The position numbers were made by a program, and so were the translations under genes. Shown here one piece after another: positions 36,736 through 43,294 of a stretch of DNA of 64,000 nt. The stretch is from positions 17,606 through 81,605 of the forward strand of contig NZ_AZFT01000030.1 of the NCBI RefSeq assembly GCF_001434405.1, given 5' to 3'. Each line of letters begins with the position of its first letter. Within the stretch, counting starts at the first letter, position 1. This stretch comes from Ligilactobacillus apodemi DSM 16634 = JCM 16172. GTDB lineage: Bacteria; Bacillota; Bacilli; Lactobacillales; Lactobacillaceae. The notes beneath the pieces were generated by a model. That model was not told where the DNA came from. It was given only the letters and a program-made list of their open reading frames with translations, and searched no databases.

Positions 36736-37380
36736 ATGGATAAACAACAACAATTGACTGCAATCTACGACTTTACTGCCAGTAAATTAGGTAACGACCA
36801 AACTGGCCACGACATGGCACACATCAAACGGGTCGTTAAGATGGCTAAACAGCTAAACCAAGATAATTTAGGCGACCCATTCATTATTGAAGCAGCTGCC
36901 TTATTACATGATGTCATTGATGAAAAACTCTTTACTGACATTACCGCTGCTAAAGCTTCTGTCAAAGACTTTTTAACGCAGATCGCGGTCCCTGCAAAAA
37001 CACAAACGGCGATCTTTGACATTATTTCCAACATGTCATTTGCGCACTCGCTTGAGAATCGTCCAACGTTAAGTCTTGAAGGTCAAATCGTTCAAGATGC
37101 CGACTGGTTAGATGCGATCGGTGCGATCGGAATTGCGCGGGCGATCTATTACGGCGCTAAACACCACGAGAAACTCTACGACCCAGCGATCTTGCCCCGC
37201 GAAAATCTCACCAAGGAACAATATCGTAATTTAGCCGATGAAACGATCATCAACCACTTTTATGAGAAACTTTTTAAAATAAAAGATCTGCTAAATACTG
37301 CTGCAGCTAAAGAAATTGCGACCCAAAGACAAGCTTTGATGCGCTCATTTGTGACTGCTGTGAAAGAAGAATGGGTTTAG
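36736..37380 (+). CDS. HD-domain phosphohydrolase
   Basis: This 214-residue HD-superfamily protein shows the metal ligands in sequence: GHDMAHIKRVV (first His), AALLHDVIDEK (His-Asp) and DADWLDAIGAIGIARA (Asp). It resembles YedJ/YpgQ-type nucleotide pyrophosphohydrolases or phosphatases; the substrate is not evident. ATG 36736 is chosen because AAGGAACG lies upstream of it; a start at 36685 would run inside the preceding gene. Confidence 0.85.
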   Translation: MDKQQQLTAIYDFTASKLGNDQTGHDMAHIKRVVKMAKQLNQDNLGDPFIIEAAALLHDVIDEKLFTDITAAKASVKDFLTQIAVPAKTQTAIFDIISNMSFAHSLENRPTLSLEGQIVQDADWLDAIGAIGIARAIYYGAKHHEKLYDPAILPRENLTKEQYRNLADETIINHFYEKLFKIKDLLNTAAAKEIATQRQALMRSFVTAVKEEWV

Positions 37381-37464
37381 TAATATAAATATTTATTGTT
37401 TATATTTTTTTAACCGTTTTATATATATTCCTTAAGTAAACGATTACCTTTTCTTTATAACGCG

Positions 37465-37606
37465 AGCATATACTATAACCATAAGCTAAAGCAAAGCATC
37501 ACACAGGTGTAGTCCTATAGCTGAAACATTACCTGATAAGCCCCCCTTGCTTACAGGTAACATACTCCTTTTTTCCTCCGTAATTTTTTACGGGGGTTTT
37601 TTATTG
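37465..37606 (+). ncRNA. Candidate small RNA with C-rich hairpin loop
   Basis: A -10-like TATACT (37469-37474) is followed by about 125 nt of structured sequence and a strong terminator. The central hairpin pairs 37529-37541 (TTACCTGATAAGC) with 37549-37560 (GCTTACAGGTAA), with one bulged A, leaving the loop CCCCCTT. A second CAGGT (37504-37508) could pair with the same ACCTG arm, giving two exclusive folds. C-rich loops of this kind in Gram-positive small RNAs (RsaE type) pair with ribosome binding sites. A cis-acting leader for the gene at 37672 is the alternative. The -35 box is weak. Confidence 0.5.
37575..37606 (+). terminator. Terminator of the candidate small RNA
   Basis: CCTCCGTAA pairs with TTACGGGGG (one G-U pair) around a T loop, followed by six T residues. 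Confidence 0.92.
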
Positions 37607-37671
37607 CCCAAAATACTTTTTTTCTTGATATAATCAAAAGGCTTAGCAAAATCTTAGTGAAAGGAGGAGGG

Positions 37672-37965
37672 ATGATGGAACGTCAAAACGATCCTTATCG
37701 TCATGCTTATCTTAAAGCCAAAGCCACTACTAACGGAGTTATGCATGCATTATTCAACTGGTATTTGATCATCACTTTGATCAATTTAGTTATTATTAGT
37801 CTTTTTCTATGGCTTTGGAATCCGATCGGCAAATTAAATGAGTTGCTCAACCAAACGACAACGACCGAACAAACGCTCAAATCTTCGAGCAGTCAAAGTA
37901 GCAGCAATTCAAGTAGCACTGAAACTAGTGATGAGACTGACTTTTACGAAGCACCAACCGAATAA
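37672..37965 (+). CDS. Small single-pass membrane protein with Ser-rich acidic tail
   Basis: This 97-residue protein has one transmembrane helix (about residues 25-46, WYLIITLINLVIISLFLWLW) and a C-terminal tail of about 50 residues rich in Ser, Thr, Gln and acidic residues, a likely outside-facing flexible tail. ATG 37672 follows a very strong AAAGGAGGAGGG. A promoter-like TATAAT lies at 37629-37634. Family unknown. Confidence 0.7.
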   Translation: MMERQNDPYRHAYLKAKATTNGVMHALFNWYLIITLINLVIISLFLWLWNPIGKLNELLNQTTTTEQTLKSSSSQSSSNSSSTETSDETDFYEAPTE

Positions 37966-37978
37966 GATCTCACTTAAT

Positions 37979-38011
37979 AAAAGACGAAGGGCGCATCCCT
38001 TCGTCTTTTTA
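37979..38011 (+). terminator. Terminator after small membrane protein
   Basis: AAGACGAAGGG / CCCTTCGTCTT stem followed by T residues. Confidence 0.9.
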
Positions 38012-38121
38012 GATAAGTTGTAATTTTTTTAAAGCGTAATGAACCTAAATTTTGGGGCTAAATAACGTGATTTTTTACTTTCGCTTAATCGTAATCCCTT
38101 GATTTGACGCCATTTTTAGGG

Positions 38122-38176
38122 TTGACAGTTCATTTTGCAAACGTTAGTATTTTTAATGGTAATCATTACAATTTAA
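38122..38176 (+). promoter_or_regulatory. Promoter and Zur-like operator of the zinc importer
   Basis: TTGACA (38122-38127), a 17-bp spacer and TAGTAT (38145-38150) make a good sigma-A promoter. Directly downstream is GTAATCATTAC (38159-38169), a perfect 5-1-5 palindrome that matches the core of the Firmicutes Zur box (GTAATNATTAC) and has T/A-rich arms. Repression by a Fur-family zinc regulator is likely. Confidence 0.7.
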
Positions 38177-38197
38177 CAGAGAGGAATTTATTCAAAA

Positions 38198-39079
38198 ATG
38201 ACGAAAAAGTTACGCAACTTTCTTTTATTCGCTAGCGCTTTGCTAGCATGCTTTAGTTTCTCAAGTCTCAAAAATACGGTCCAAGCTGCCAGTGACCAAA
38301 TCAATGTCGTTTCGACGCTTGATTTTTACGGCGAAGTTGCCGAAGCAGTTCTAGGTGATCACGGCAAAGTCACTTCATTGATCACTAGTTCTAGTGTTGA
38401 TCCCCATGATTTTGAGCCAACTACTAAAACAGCTAAAACCGTCGCCAAAGCTGACTTAGTGATCTACAATGGTGCCGGTTATGACGATTGGGTAACTAAA
38501 TTGAATCCTAAAAAGACCCTTTCCGTTGCAAGCTTGATGAACGTCAAAGATGGCGACAACGAACACGTTTGGTATGATCCCGAAACAATGTCAAAATTAG
38601 CTGATCGTTTAGTAACAGAATTTTCAAAATTGCAGCCTGAAAACAAGGCTACTTTCAAGAAAAATGCCGCTAAATATAAAAAAAGTTTAACGAAACTAAC
38701 GACGCTACTAGACAAAATCAAGAAAAACAGTAATAATCAAAAAGTCGCAGTCTCTGAACCTGTTTTTGATTATTCCTTACAAAAGATGGGTTATAAGATC
38801 TCAAATACACACTTTGCCCAAGCTACTGAAGAAGGTAGCGACCCATCTTACTCCGATATTCGGAAATTGCAAAATGACATCAAAAACAAAAAGATCGCTT
38901 TCTTTGTGCAAAACACTCAAAGCGATAGTTCTGTGATCAAAAACATCGTTAAGTTATGTAAAAAATATGGTGTTCCGGTCGTAAAAGTCACCGAAACTTT
39001 ACCTAAAGGAAAAACTTACGTAACTTGGCTTCAAAGTGAATATCAAGCGGTCTTAAAGGCCCAAAGCAGTTCAAAATAA
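38198..39079 (+). CDS. znuA: Zinc ABC transporter substrate-binding protein
   Basis: This 293-residue cluster A-I solute-binding protein has a signal peptide (residues about 1-30, no lipobox Cys apparent apart from LLACFSF, where Cys 18 could be lipidated). Metal ligands are visible in order: SSSVDPHDFEPTT, NEHVWYDPETM and SNTHFAQATEEG. There is no His-rich loop. Zn and Mn binders are hard to separate; the Zur-like box argues for zinc. It is first in a three-gene operon with the ATPase and permease. Confidence 0.85.
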   Translation: MTKKLRNFLLFASALLACFSFSSLKNTVQAASDQINVVSTLDFYGEVAEAVLGDHGKVTSLITSSSVDPHDFEPTTKTAKTVAKADLVIYNGAGYDDWVTKLNPKKTLSVASLMNVKDGDNEHVWYDPETMSKLADRLVTEFSKLQPENKATFKKNAAKYKKSLTKLTTLLDKIKKNSNNQKVAVSEPVFDYSLQKMGYKISNTHFAQATEEGSDPSYSDIRKLQNDIKNKKIAFFVQNTQSDSSVIKNIVKLCKKYGVPVVKVTETLPKGKTYVTWLQSEYQAVLKAQSSSK

Positions 39080-39101
39080 AAGTAGAGAGAAGCGTTAAGC
39101 T

Positions 39102-39758
39102 ATGAAACCGATCCTTACCGTCCAAGAGTTAGATCTTGTGATCCCTAATCGGACCCTTTTTTCAAAGTTATCCTTTGAGATCCCTCAAGGGGCTTTGACG
39201 TGCATCACCGGCGAAAATGGTGTTGGTAAAACAACGTTAGTCAAACATCTCTTGCAAGATCTGACTAGCAATTACACCGCCCACACCCATTTTGCTGTTT
39301 CACGTGATGAAGTTCAATATGTTCCCCAACATCGTAGTATCGATGATGAATATCCGTTATGTATTCGTGATTTCGTTGCGTTTGGGTTAAAGAAGCGTTC
39401 TTTTTTCAGACATAAAAAAGAAAACGAAGCTAAATTAGCTCAAATTCTCGCAGAAACAAAACTCACGCAGATCCAAATACAACCGCTAGGACGTGCTTCG
39501 GGGGGCGAAAAACAACGGGCTTATTTAGCGCAAGCCTTATGTGCTGACCCTAAATTATTGATCTTAGATGAAGCAACGGCTAGCCTTGATACGACCAATA
39601 AACACGAGCTCTTGCGCTTGCTTAAACAAGTCATGCAACAACACGGCTTGACGATCTTGTTTATCACCCATGATCCTGAGTTGATCGAAATGTATGCTGA
39701 TTACGAATTGCATCTAGAAAATCAGAGGGGTACTTTGATCAGTAAGGAGGCTAAATAA
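39102..39758 (+). CDS. znuC: Zinc ABC transporter ATP-binding protein
   Basis: This 218-residue ABC ATPase has Walker A GENGVGKTTLV, Q-loop YVPQHRSID, signature ASGGEKQRAYLAQAL (first Ser replaced by Ala-Ser shift) and Walker B LLILDEATASLD, H-loop FITHDPEL. It energises the metal importer. Its stop overlaps the permease start by one base (TAATG). Confidence 0.9.
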   Translation: MKPILTVQELDLVIPNRTLFSKLSFEIPQGALTCITGENGVGKTTLVKHLLQDLTSNYTAHTHFAVSRDEVQYVPQHRSIDDEYPLCIRDFVAFGLKKRSFFRHKKENEAKLAQILAETKLTQIQIQPLGRASGGEKQRAYLAQALCADPKLLILDEATASLDTTNKHELLRLLKQVMQQHGLTILFITHDPELIEMYADYELHLENQRGTLISKEAK

Positions 39759-40558
39759 TGTTTGATTATGATTTTATGCGCTATGCTTTTATCGCTGGCG
39801 TCTTTATCGCCTTGATCTGTAGTGTGATGGGAACGTTTGTCGTTGCTAGACAGACGTCATTTTTCACCCATACCTTATCTGAAATTGGCTTTTCGGGGGC
39901 TTCATTTGGGATCTTCATCGGGATCTCGCCTTTAGCGGGGATGTTACTTTTCACAAGTGCCAGCGCCTTGTTGATCGGTCTTTCCGGTGAACGTTTAGGC
40001 CGACGTGAAGCTTCGATCAGTGTCTTTTCTGGGATCTTTTTAGGGCTAGGGATCTTATTTTTATCCCTGTCAGATAAGCAAGCTAATTATGCGACAAGCA
40101 TCTTGTTTGGGAGTATTGTTGGGATCGATCAAAGTGATATTGAAGTGTTAGTCGCTTTAAGTATCTTTTTGCTTGTGATCATCACCTTGTTATTCAAGCG
40201 TTTAGCGTATAATTCCTTTGATTCACAAGGGGCACAATACAACCAGCGCTTAAACAAAACGATCTCGATCATCTTTTTAGTGATGCTCGCGCTAACGATC
40301 AGTATCACTGCCCAAATCGTGGGGGCATTATTGATCTTTGTACTTTTGACGATCCCAGCTTCGGCAACTAAGTACTTTGCCCATCGTTTACACCAAATGA
40401 TCATCTTAAACTTTATTTTCATCCTCTTTGGTGTTTGGTTTGGCTTATATCTTAGCTACTTGACCGATTGGCCGGTCAGCTTCTTTATTACTGTGATCGA
40501 AGCCTTGATCTACGGAGCAGCATTATTAAAAGAACATATTGCTAACCATCAAAAATAA
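39758..40558 (+). CDS. znuB: Zinc ABC transporter permease
   Basis: A 266-residue ABC-3 family permease with seven to eight membrane helices and the conserved GASFGIFIGISPLAGM and ALLIFVLLTIPASATKYFA segments. It forms the membrane channel for Zn(II) import with the upstream ATPase and binding protein. Translation is coupled to the ATPase gene by a one-base overlap. Confidence 0.9.
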   Translation: MFDYDFMRYAFIAGVFIALICSVMGTFVVARQTSFFTHTLSEIGFSGASFGIFIGISPLAGMLLFTSASALLIGLSGERLGRREASISVFSGIFLGLGILFLSLSDKQANYATSILFGSIVGIDQSDIEVLVALSIFLLVIITLLFKRLAYNSFDSQGAQYNQRLNKTISIIFLVMLALTISITAQIVGALLIFVLLTIPASATKYFAHRLHQMIILNFIFILFGVWFGLYLSYLTDWPVSFFITVIEALIYGAALLKEHIANHQK

Positions 40559-40586
40559 TTTTCGCTAACAATAGTTAGGATAAATA

Positions 40587-40625
40587 AAAGACTCACGTCA
40601 AAAAATGCGACGTGGGTCTTTTATT
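40587..40625. terminator. Terminator of the zinc operon (convergent)
   Basis: AAAAGAC-CACGTC and GACGTG-GTCTTTT form the stem; T-rich on the plus strand. Confidence 0.88.
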
Positions 40626-40644
40626 ATTAAGTCCCCCAATCCCA

Positions 40645-40905
40645 CTAGGCAAATGGAATACCACCTAATTTGGCATATTTACTGATCAGTCGTGCATTGT
40701 TATTGAGTATTCTTTCATTATTCTTTTTTTCAGCTTCAGTAAATCCCTCACTATAGAGATTTTCTTTACTCGATAAAATATATCTTGCTTCCTTGAATCC
40801 CCAATCACAGGGGTGTTCAAAATGGACAAAAATCGTACCATCTTCTAATTCTTGTGAATAAGTTACAATTAGAGTTCCTGAAAATTCGGCATATGGATAT
40901 AACAT
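40645..40905 (-). CDS. Hypothetical protein, 86 residues
   Basis: This small soluble protein has a beta-rich first half (SGTLIVTYSQELEDG, VHFEHPCDWGFKEARYIL) and a charged helical second half, without membrane segments or signal. I do not recognise a family. ATG 40905 is chosen because GGGAGTG precedes it by about 9 bp. It stands alone between the convergent zinc operon and the folT leader. Confidence 0.6.
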   Translation of the reverse strand: MLYPYAEFSGTLIVTYSQELEDGTIFVHFEHPCDWGFKEARYILSSKENLYSEGFTEAEKKNNERILNNNARLISKYAKLGGIPFA

Positions 40906-41089
40906 TAATTTCACTCCCAAACTTTTTCACGATGCTGCCCTTATTATAGAACTAACAACTGCTAATTAATACTTATTTTGAAGGACGATCAAGTTAATGT
41001 TTAGTAGCAAACAAAATATTAGACAGATATTTTTTCTTATTGTTCGTGTTTTACCAGTAGATTTATTAGGTAATAAATGCTAAAATCAA

Positions 41090-41245
41090 CGCTTGTAGGG
41101 GTAGGAATTTATGCGTTACGGGCTTGTGGAACGGAATGTGAACACAGGCAGAAAGCTAAACCGTCATTTTAGCTGCGTGTATCTTCCGCATTCACCAATA
41201 ATCTAACCATTGCTGGTGCTTGTCTCCCCCCAAAAATTTTAGGGA
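41090..41245 (+). promoter_or_regulatory. Tetrahydrofolate riboswitch-like leader of folT
   Basis: The leader holds TATGCGTTACGGGCTTGTG, a hairpin closed by CTTGTG/CACAGG, and loop sequences GGAATG and GCATTC able to form the loop-loop pseudoknot typical of the THF riboswitch (GCGTTAAG..., GGGATG / CATCC in known examples). Downstream, CTCCC at about 41224-41228 can pair with the ribosome binding site AGGGAG (41239-41244), a translation-control platform. The assignment rests on arrangement and the folT gene, not on a covariance search. Confidence 0.65.
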
Positions 41246-41255
41246 GATGTTTTTT

Positions 41256-41789
41256 ATGACGAATTTAACTTGGAGAAGTCCTAAACTCAACACAAGAACG
41301 ATCACACTTGCGGCGATGTTGATCGCATTGCAAACCGTTTTAAGCAAGTTATCGTTTGGTTCGGATTCAATGGTAAAGATCGGGATCGGCTTTATCGGCA
41401 CAACTTTGATCGGGTACTACCTTGGCCCTTGGCTTGGTGGGATCTCACTTGTTTTAGCCGATTTGATCAAGAGTACGATCTTTGCGACAGGTAGCACATT
41501 TTTTATCGGTTATACCTTTAGTGCTTTTATCTCTGGCGTGATCGTTGGTGCATTTTTATATCAACAAAAAATCACCTGGCAACGTTTAGCGATCTACCAA
41601 TTCGTGCAGATCCTTGTGTCTAATATCTTCTTCAATACGTTATGGATCTATTTGATGTATCATACACCAGTTTGGGCGCTCTTAAGCGTCCGCGTGCCAA
41701 AAAATGTTATTATGTGGCCGATCGAAGCAATTATCAGTTTTATGATCTTACGTGCTGTTTCACGGTTTGACACCCGGATCAAGCATTAA
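41256..41789 (+). CDS. folT: Folate ECF transporter S component FolT
   Basis: The substrate-binding S component of an energy-coupling-factor importer: 177 residues with six membrane helices, a conserved TLAAMLIALQTVLSKLSF start and the YLGPWLGGISLVLADLIKS loop of the FolT family. It uses a shared EcfAA'T module encoded elsewhere. ATG 41256 is preferred over 41220 because AGGGAG lies 11 bp upstream and is embedded in the leader's switchable stem. Confidence 0.88.
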   Translation: MTNLTWRSPKLNTRTITLAAMLIALQTVLSKLSFGSDSMVKIGIGFIGTTLIGYYLGPWLGGISLVLADLIKSTIFATGSTFFIGYTFSAFISGVIVGAFLYQQKITWQRLAIYQFVQILVSNIFFNTLWIYLMYHTPVWALLSVRVPKNVIMWPIEAIISFMILRAVSRFDTRIKH

Positions 41790-41833
41790 TTATTTTGTAA
41801 AATAAATAGGCTAGGAAAAACTAGCTTAAATCA

Positions 41834-41884
41834 AAAATCCCTGAGCAAATTTCGCGAAAATGAACTTTGCTCAGGGATTTTTCT
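41834..41884 (+). terminator. folT terminator
   Basis: AAAATCCCTGAGCAAA and TTTGCTCAGGGATTTT form a 16-bp perfect stem, followed by T residues. Confidence 0.92.
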
Positions 41885-41937
41885 ATTGATCAGTTATCCG
41901 AAAAATAATGTTTAGATTATGTATCTATTATTTTTCA

Positions 41938-41966
41938 TATTTGTTTAACAAAAGAGATGCTACAAT
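41938..41966 (+). promoter_or_regulatory. Extended -10 promoter of toxin copy 1
   Basis: TGCTACAAT ending at 41966 is an extended -10 element; the -35 (TATTTG, 17 bp before) is poor. The same TGCTACAAT occurs in both antisense promoters of this locus. Confidence 0.55.
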
Positions 41967-42067
41967 TATTGTTGGAAAAGTTGAGATGGTGTCTACCGGA
42001 CCCAAAGGACGTGATGCTTATGGTATAAAAGCTATGAAATCAAACTCTAAGGGAAAGGAGCATTTAC

Positions 42068-42172
42068 GTGTCTGTTACAGATGCGTTGCAACTGATGCTG
42101 GCATTCGGCTCTTTTGTCGTTATGTTGATCGCATTAGTTGTCGAGTTGATCAAAGCGATCAATAAAAAATAA
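42068..42172 (+). CDS. Putative holin-like type I toxin, copy 1
   Basis: This 34-residue hydrophobic peptide starts at GTG (MSVTDALQLMLAFGSF...) and has one membrane helix flanked by Asp near the start and INKK at the end. That is the pattern of the putative holin-like toxin family (TxpA/BsrG relatives), whose members damage the membrane. A strong GGGAAAGGAG lies 7 bp before the GTG. A 100-nt leader precedes it. Its mRNA overlaps, at the 3' end, an antisense RNA from the opposite strand. The gene is too short for usual gene calling. Confidence 0.8.
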   Translation: MSVTDALQLMLAFGSFVVMLIALVVELIKAINKK

Positions 42173-42283
42173 ACCATCCCTAACTTTGATGAGTAGGATG
42201 GTTTAAAATAACCTAATAAATTGTCCGGAAGTCGCCGTCTTTAACGGTTCCGTGGGGAAGTGTTTCCAGCACTTCCCCTTTCT
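42158..42283 (-). ncRNA. Antisense antitoxin RNA, copy 1
   Basis: A minus-strand promoter (TTGAAT at 42314-42319, 18 bp, TACAAT at 42290-42295 with TGn extension) should start a transcript near 42283. It would pass two hairpins and end at AAACCATCC/GGATGGTTT plus TTTATTTTTT near 42160. It is complementary to the 3' end of the toxin mRNA, as in TxpA/RatA and BsrG/SR4. Confidence 0.7.
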
Positions 42284-42290
42284 TTTTTCA
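42254..42290 (+). terminator. Terminator of toxin mRNA, copy 1
   Basis: GGGGAAGTG and CACTTCCCC form a 9-bp stem, followed by TTTCTTTTTT. Confidence 0.85.
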
Positions 42291-42335
42291 TTGTAGCACT
42301 TTACTAGTGATATATTCAAGCCAAAGCGCGCTTTC

Positions 42336-42440
42336 GTGTCTGTTGCAGATGCGTTGCAACTGATGCTGGCATTCGGCTCTTTTGTCGTTATGTTGATCGC
42401 ATTAGTTGTCGAGTTGATCAAAGCGATCAACAAAAAATAA
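42336..42440 (+). CDS. Putative holin-like toxin, copy 2 (no ribosome binding site)
   Basis: The 34-codon frame differs from copy 1 by one residue (Thr 4 to Ala) and one silent change. Upstream of its GTG the sequence is CCAAAGCGCGCTTTC, with no Shine-Dalgarno site and no own promoter. The copy-1 terminator also lies in front. It is therefore probably silent, although read-through from copy 1 is possible. Its antisense promoter is intact. Confidence 0.6.
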   Translation: MSVADALQLMLAFGSFVVMLIALVVELIKAINKK

Positions 42441-42552
42441 ACCATCCCTAACTTTGACGAGTAGGATGGTTTAAAAACAATTAATAAAACGTCCGGAAGT
42501 CGCCGTCTTTAACGGTTCCGTGGGGGAGTGTTTCCAGCACTTCCCTTTTTCT
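42427..42552 (-). ncRNA. Antisense antitoxin RNA, copy 2
   Basis: Minus-strand promoter TTGAAT (42583-42588), 18 bp, TACAAT (42559-42564) with TGn extension. The predicted transcript matches copy 1 in both hairpins apart from a few bases, so it could pair with the copy-1 toxin mRNA as well. The -35 overlaps the end of the uracil-DNA glycosylase gene. Confidence 0.65.
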
Positions 42553-42580
42553 TTTTTCATTGTAGCACTTAGCTAGTAGC

Positions 42581-43156
42581 TTATTCAAGTAAGTCAGCCA
42601 CTCGTTTTTGTAATTCGGGGATAACATCTTTTTCAAACCATGGATTTTTTTGTAACCATAACCGATTTCTGGGTGAAGGATGAACTAACGGAAAGTATTT
42701 TGGCAAATAATCATGATAATTTTTGACTGTTGTTTTCAACGTTTCTTTCGTTGGACGTTTCAAATAGTGCTTCACCGCATAACTGCCCACTAAGATGATC
42801 AATTCAAGCTCTGGCATTTGTGCCAATAACTGCGGATGCCACTTTTGCGCAAAGCCTTTACGCGGTGGTAGATCTCCTGCACGTCCTTTTCCCGGAAAAT
42901 AAAAGTCCATTGGCAAGACCGCAAATTTGCCCGAATCATAAAATTCTTGCCGTGAAACCCCAAGCCATTTTCGTAAATTATCACCACTGGGATCATTCCA
43001 AAATAAACGCGTATCTTGGGCTTTTTGCCCTGGAGCCTGCCCTACGATCAAGATCTTAGCCGTCTTTGGTGCGGTATACAAGGGATCGATCCCGTTTTTA
43101 GTATAACTTGCATTTTGGGGATCTTGTTTGATCGCTTCAAAAATATCTTCTGTCAT
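42581..43156 (-). CDS. Uracil-DNA glycosylase family protein
   Basis: This 191-residue protein has the UDG-superfamily motif A GQAPGQKAQDTRLFWNDPSG and the C-terminal HPSPRNRLWLQKNPWFEKDVIPEL with the catalytic His. It removes uracil from DNA and resembles the short families 4/5 and MUG-like enzymes more than Ung. ATG 43156 is chosen because AAAGGAGA lies just upstream; the frame continues upstream without a ribosome binding site. The copy-2 antitoxin promoter overlaps its 3' end. Confidence 0.85.
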   Translation of the reverse strand: MTEDIFEAIKQDPQNASYTKNGIDPLYTAPKTAKILIVGQAPGQKAQDTRLFWNDPSGDNLRKWLGVSRQEFYDSGKFAVLPMDFYFPGKGRAGDLPPRKGFAQKWHPQLLAQMPELELIILVGSYAVKHYLKRPTKETLKTTVKNYHDYLPKYFPLVHPSPRNRLWLQKNPWFEKDVIPELQKRVADLLE

Positions 43157-43294
43157 GTTGTCTCCTTTCTTAGTTCTAACGTAAAACGGCCCACCTAAGC
43201 GCATGGGCACTAGGTGAGCTTCGCTTATTGATTGCACTTAAAATGCTCTTACTCAAGCTTTAAGTGGCCCCTGCCAAGGAACTTTATTCTAACA
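43157..43294 (-). other. Structured leader between serC and uracil-DNA glycosylase
   Basis: Two inverted repeats lie in the interval: CACCTA/TAGGTG (43192-43216) and CACTTAAA/TTTAAGTG (43235-43266). Neither is followed by a T run on the minus strand, so they are not normal terminators. It may be a cis-acting mRNA structure; no known riboswitch was recognised. Confidence 0.3.

Larger units (their letters stand above)
42067..42320. repeat. Tandem duplication, copy 1 (toxin + antitoxin unit)
   Basis: About 250 bp recur at 42335-42588 (offset 268 bp) with high identity over the toxin gene, the two hairpins and the antisense promoter. Divergence is concentrated in the stretch after the first hairpin and near the right end. 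Confidence 0.9.
42335..42588. repeat. Tandem duplication, copy 2
   Basis: Second copy of the unit at 42067-42320, 268 bp further on. The repeat starts exactly at the toxin start codon, so the leader and ribosome binding site were not duplicated. Confidence 0.9.

Noticed and set aside
37465..37606. preQ1, SAM or SRP RNA assignment for the structured RNA
   Set aside because: Conserved motifs of these classes, such as the SRP GGAAGGAAGC-type loop, are absent.
41986..42165. A 59-codon frame in the toxin leader overlapping toxin copy 1 in another frame
   Set aside because: It has no clear ribosome binding site, and its composition looks like a shifted read of the toxin. A leader peptide remains possible but is unsupported.
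43157..43294. T-box leader for serC or the glycosylase
   Set aside because: No AGGGTGGNACCGCG-type T-box sequence is present, and the interval is downstream of serC.
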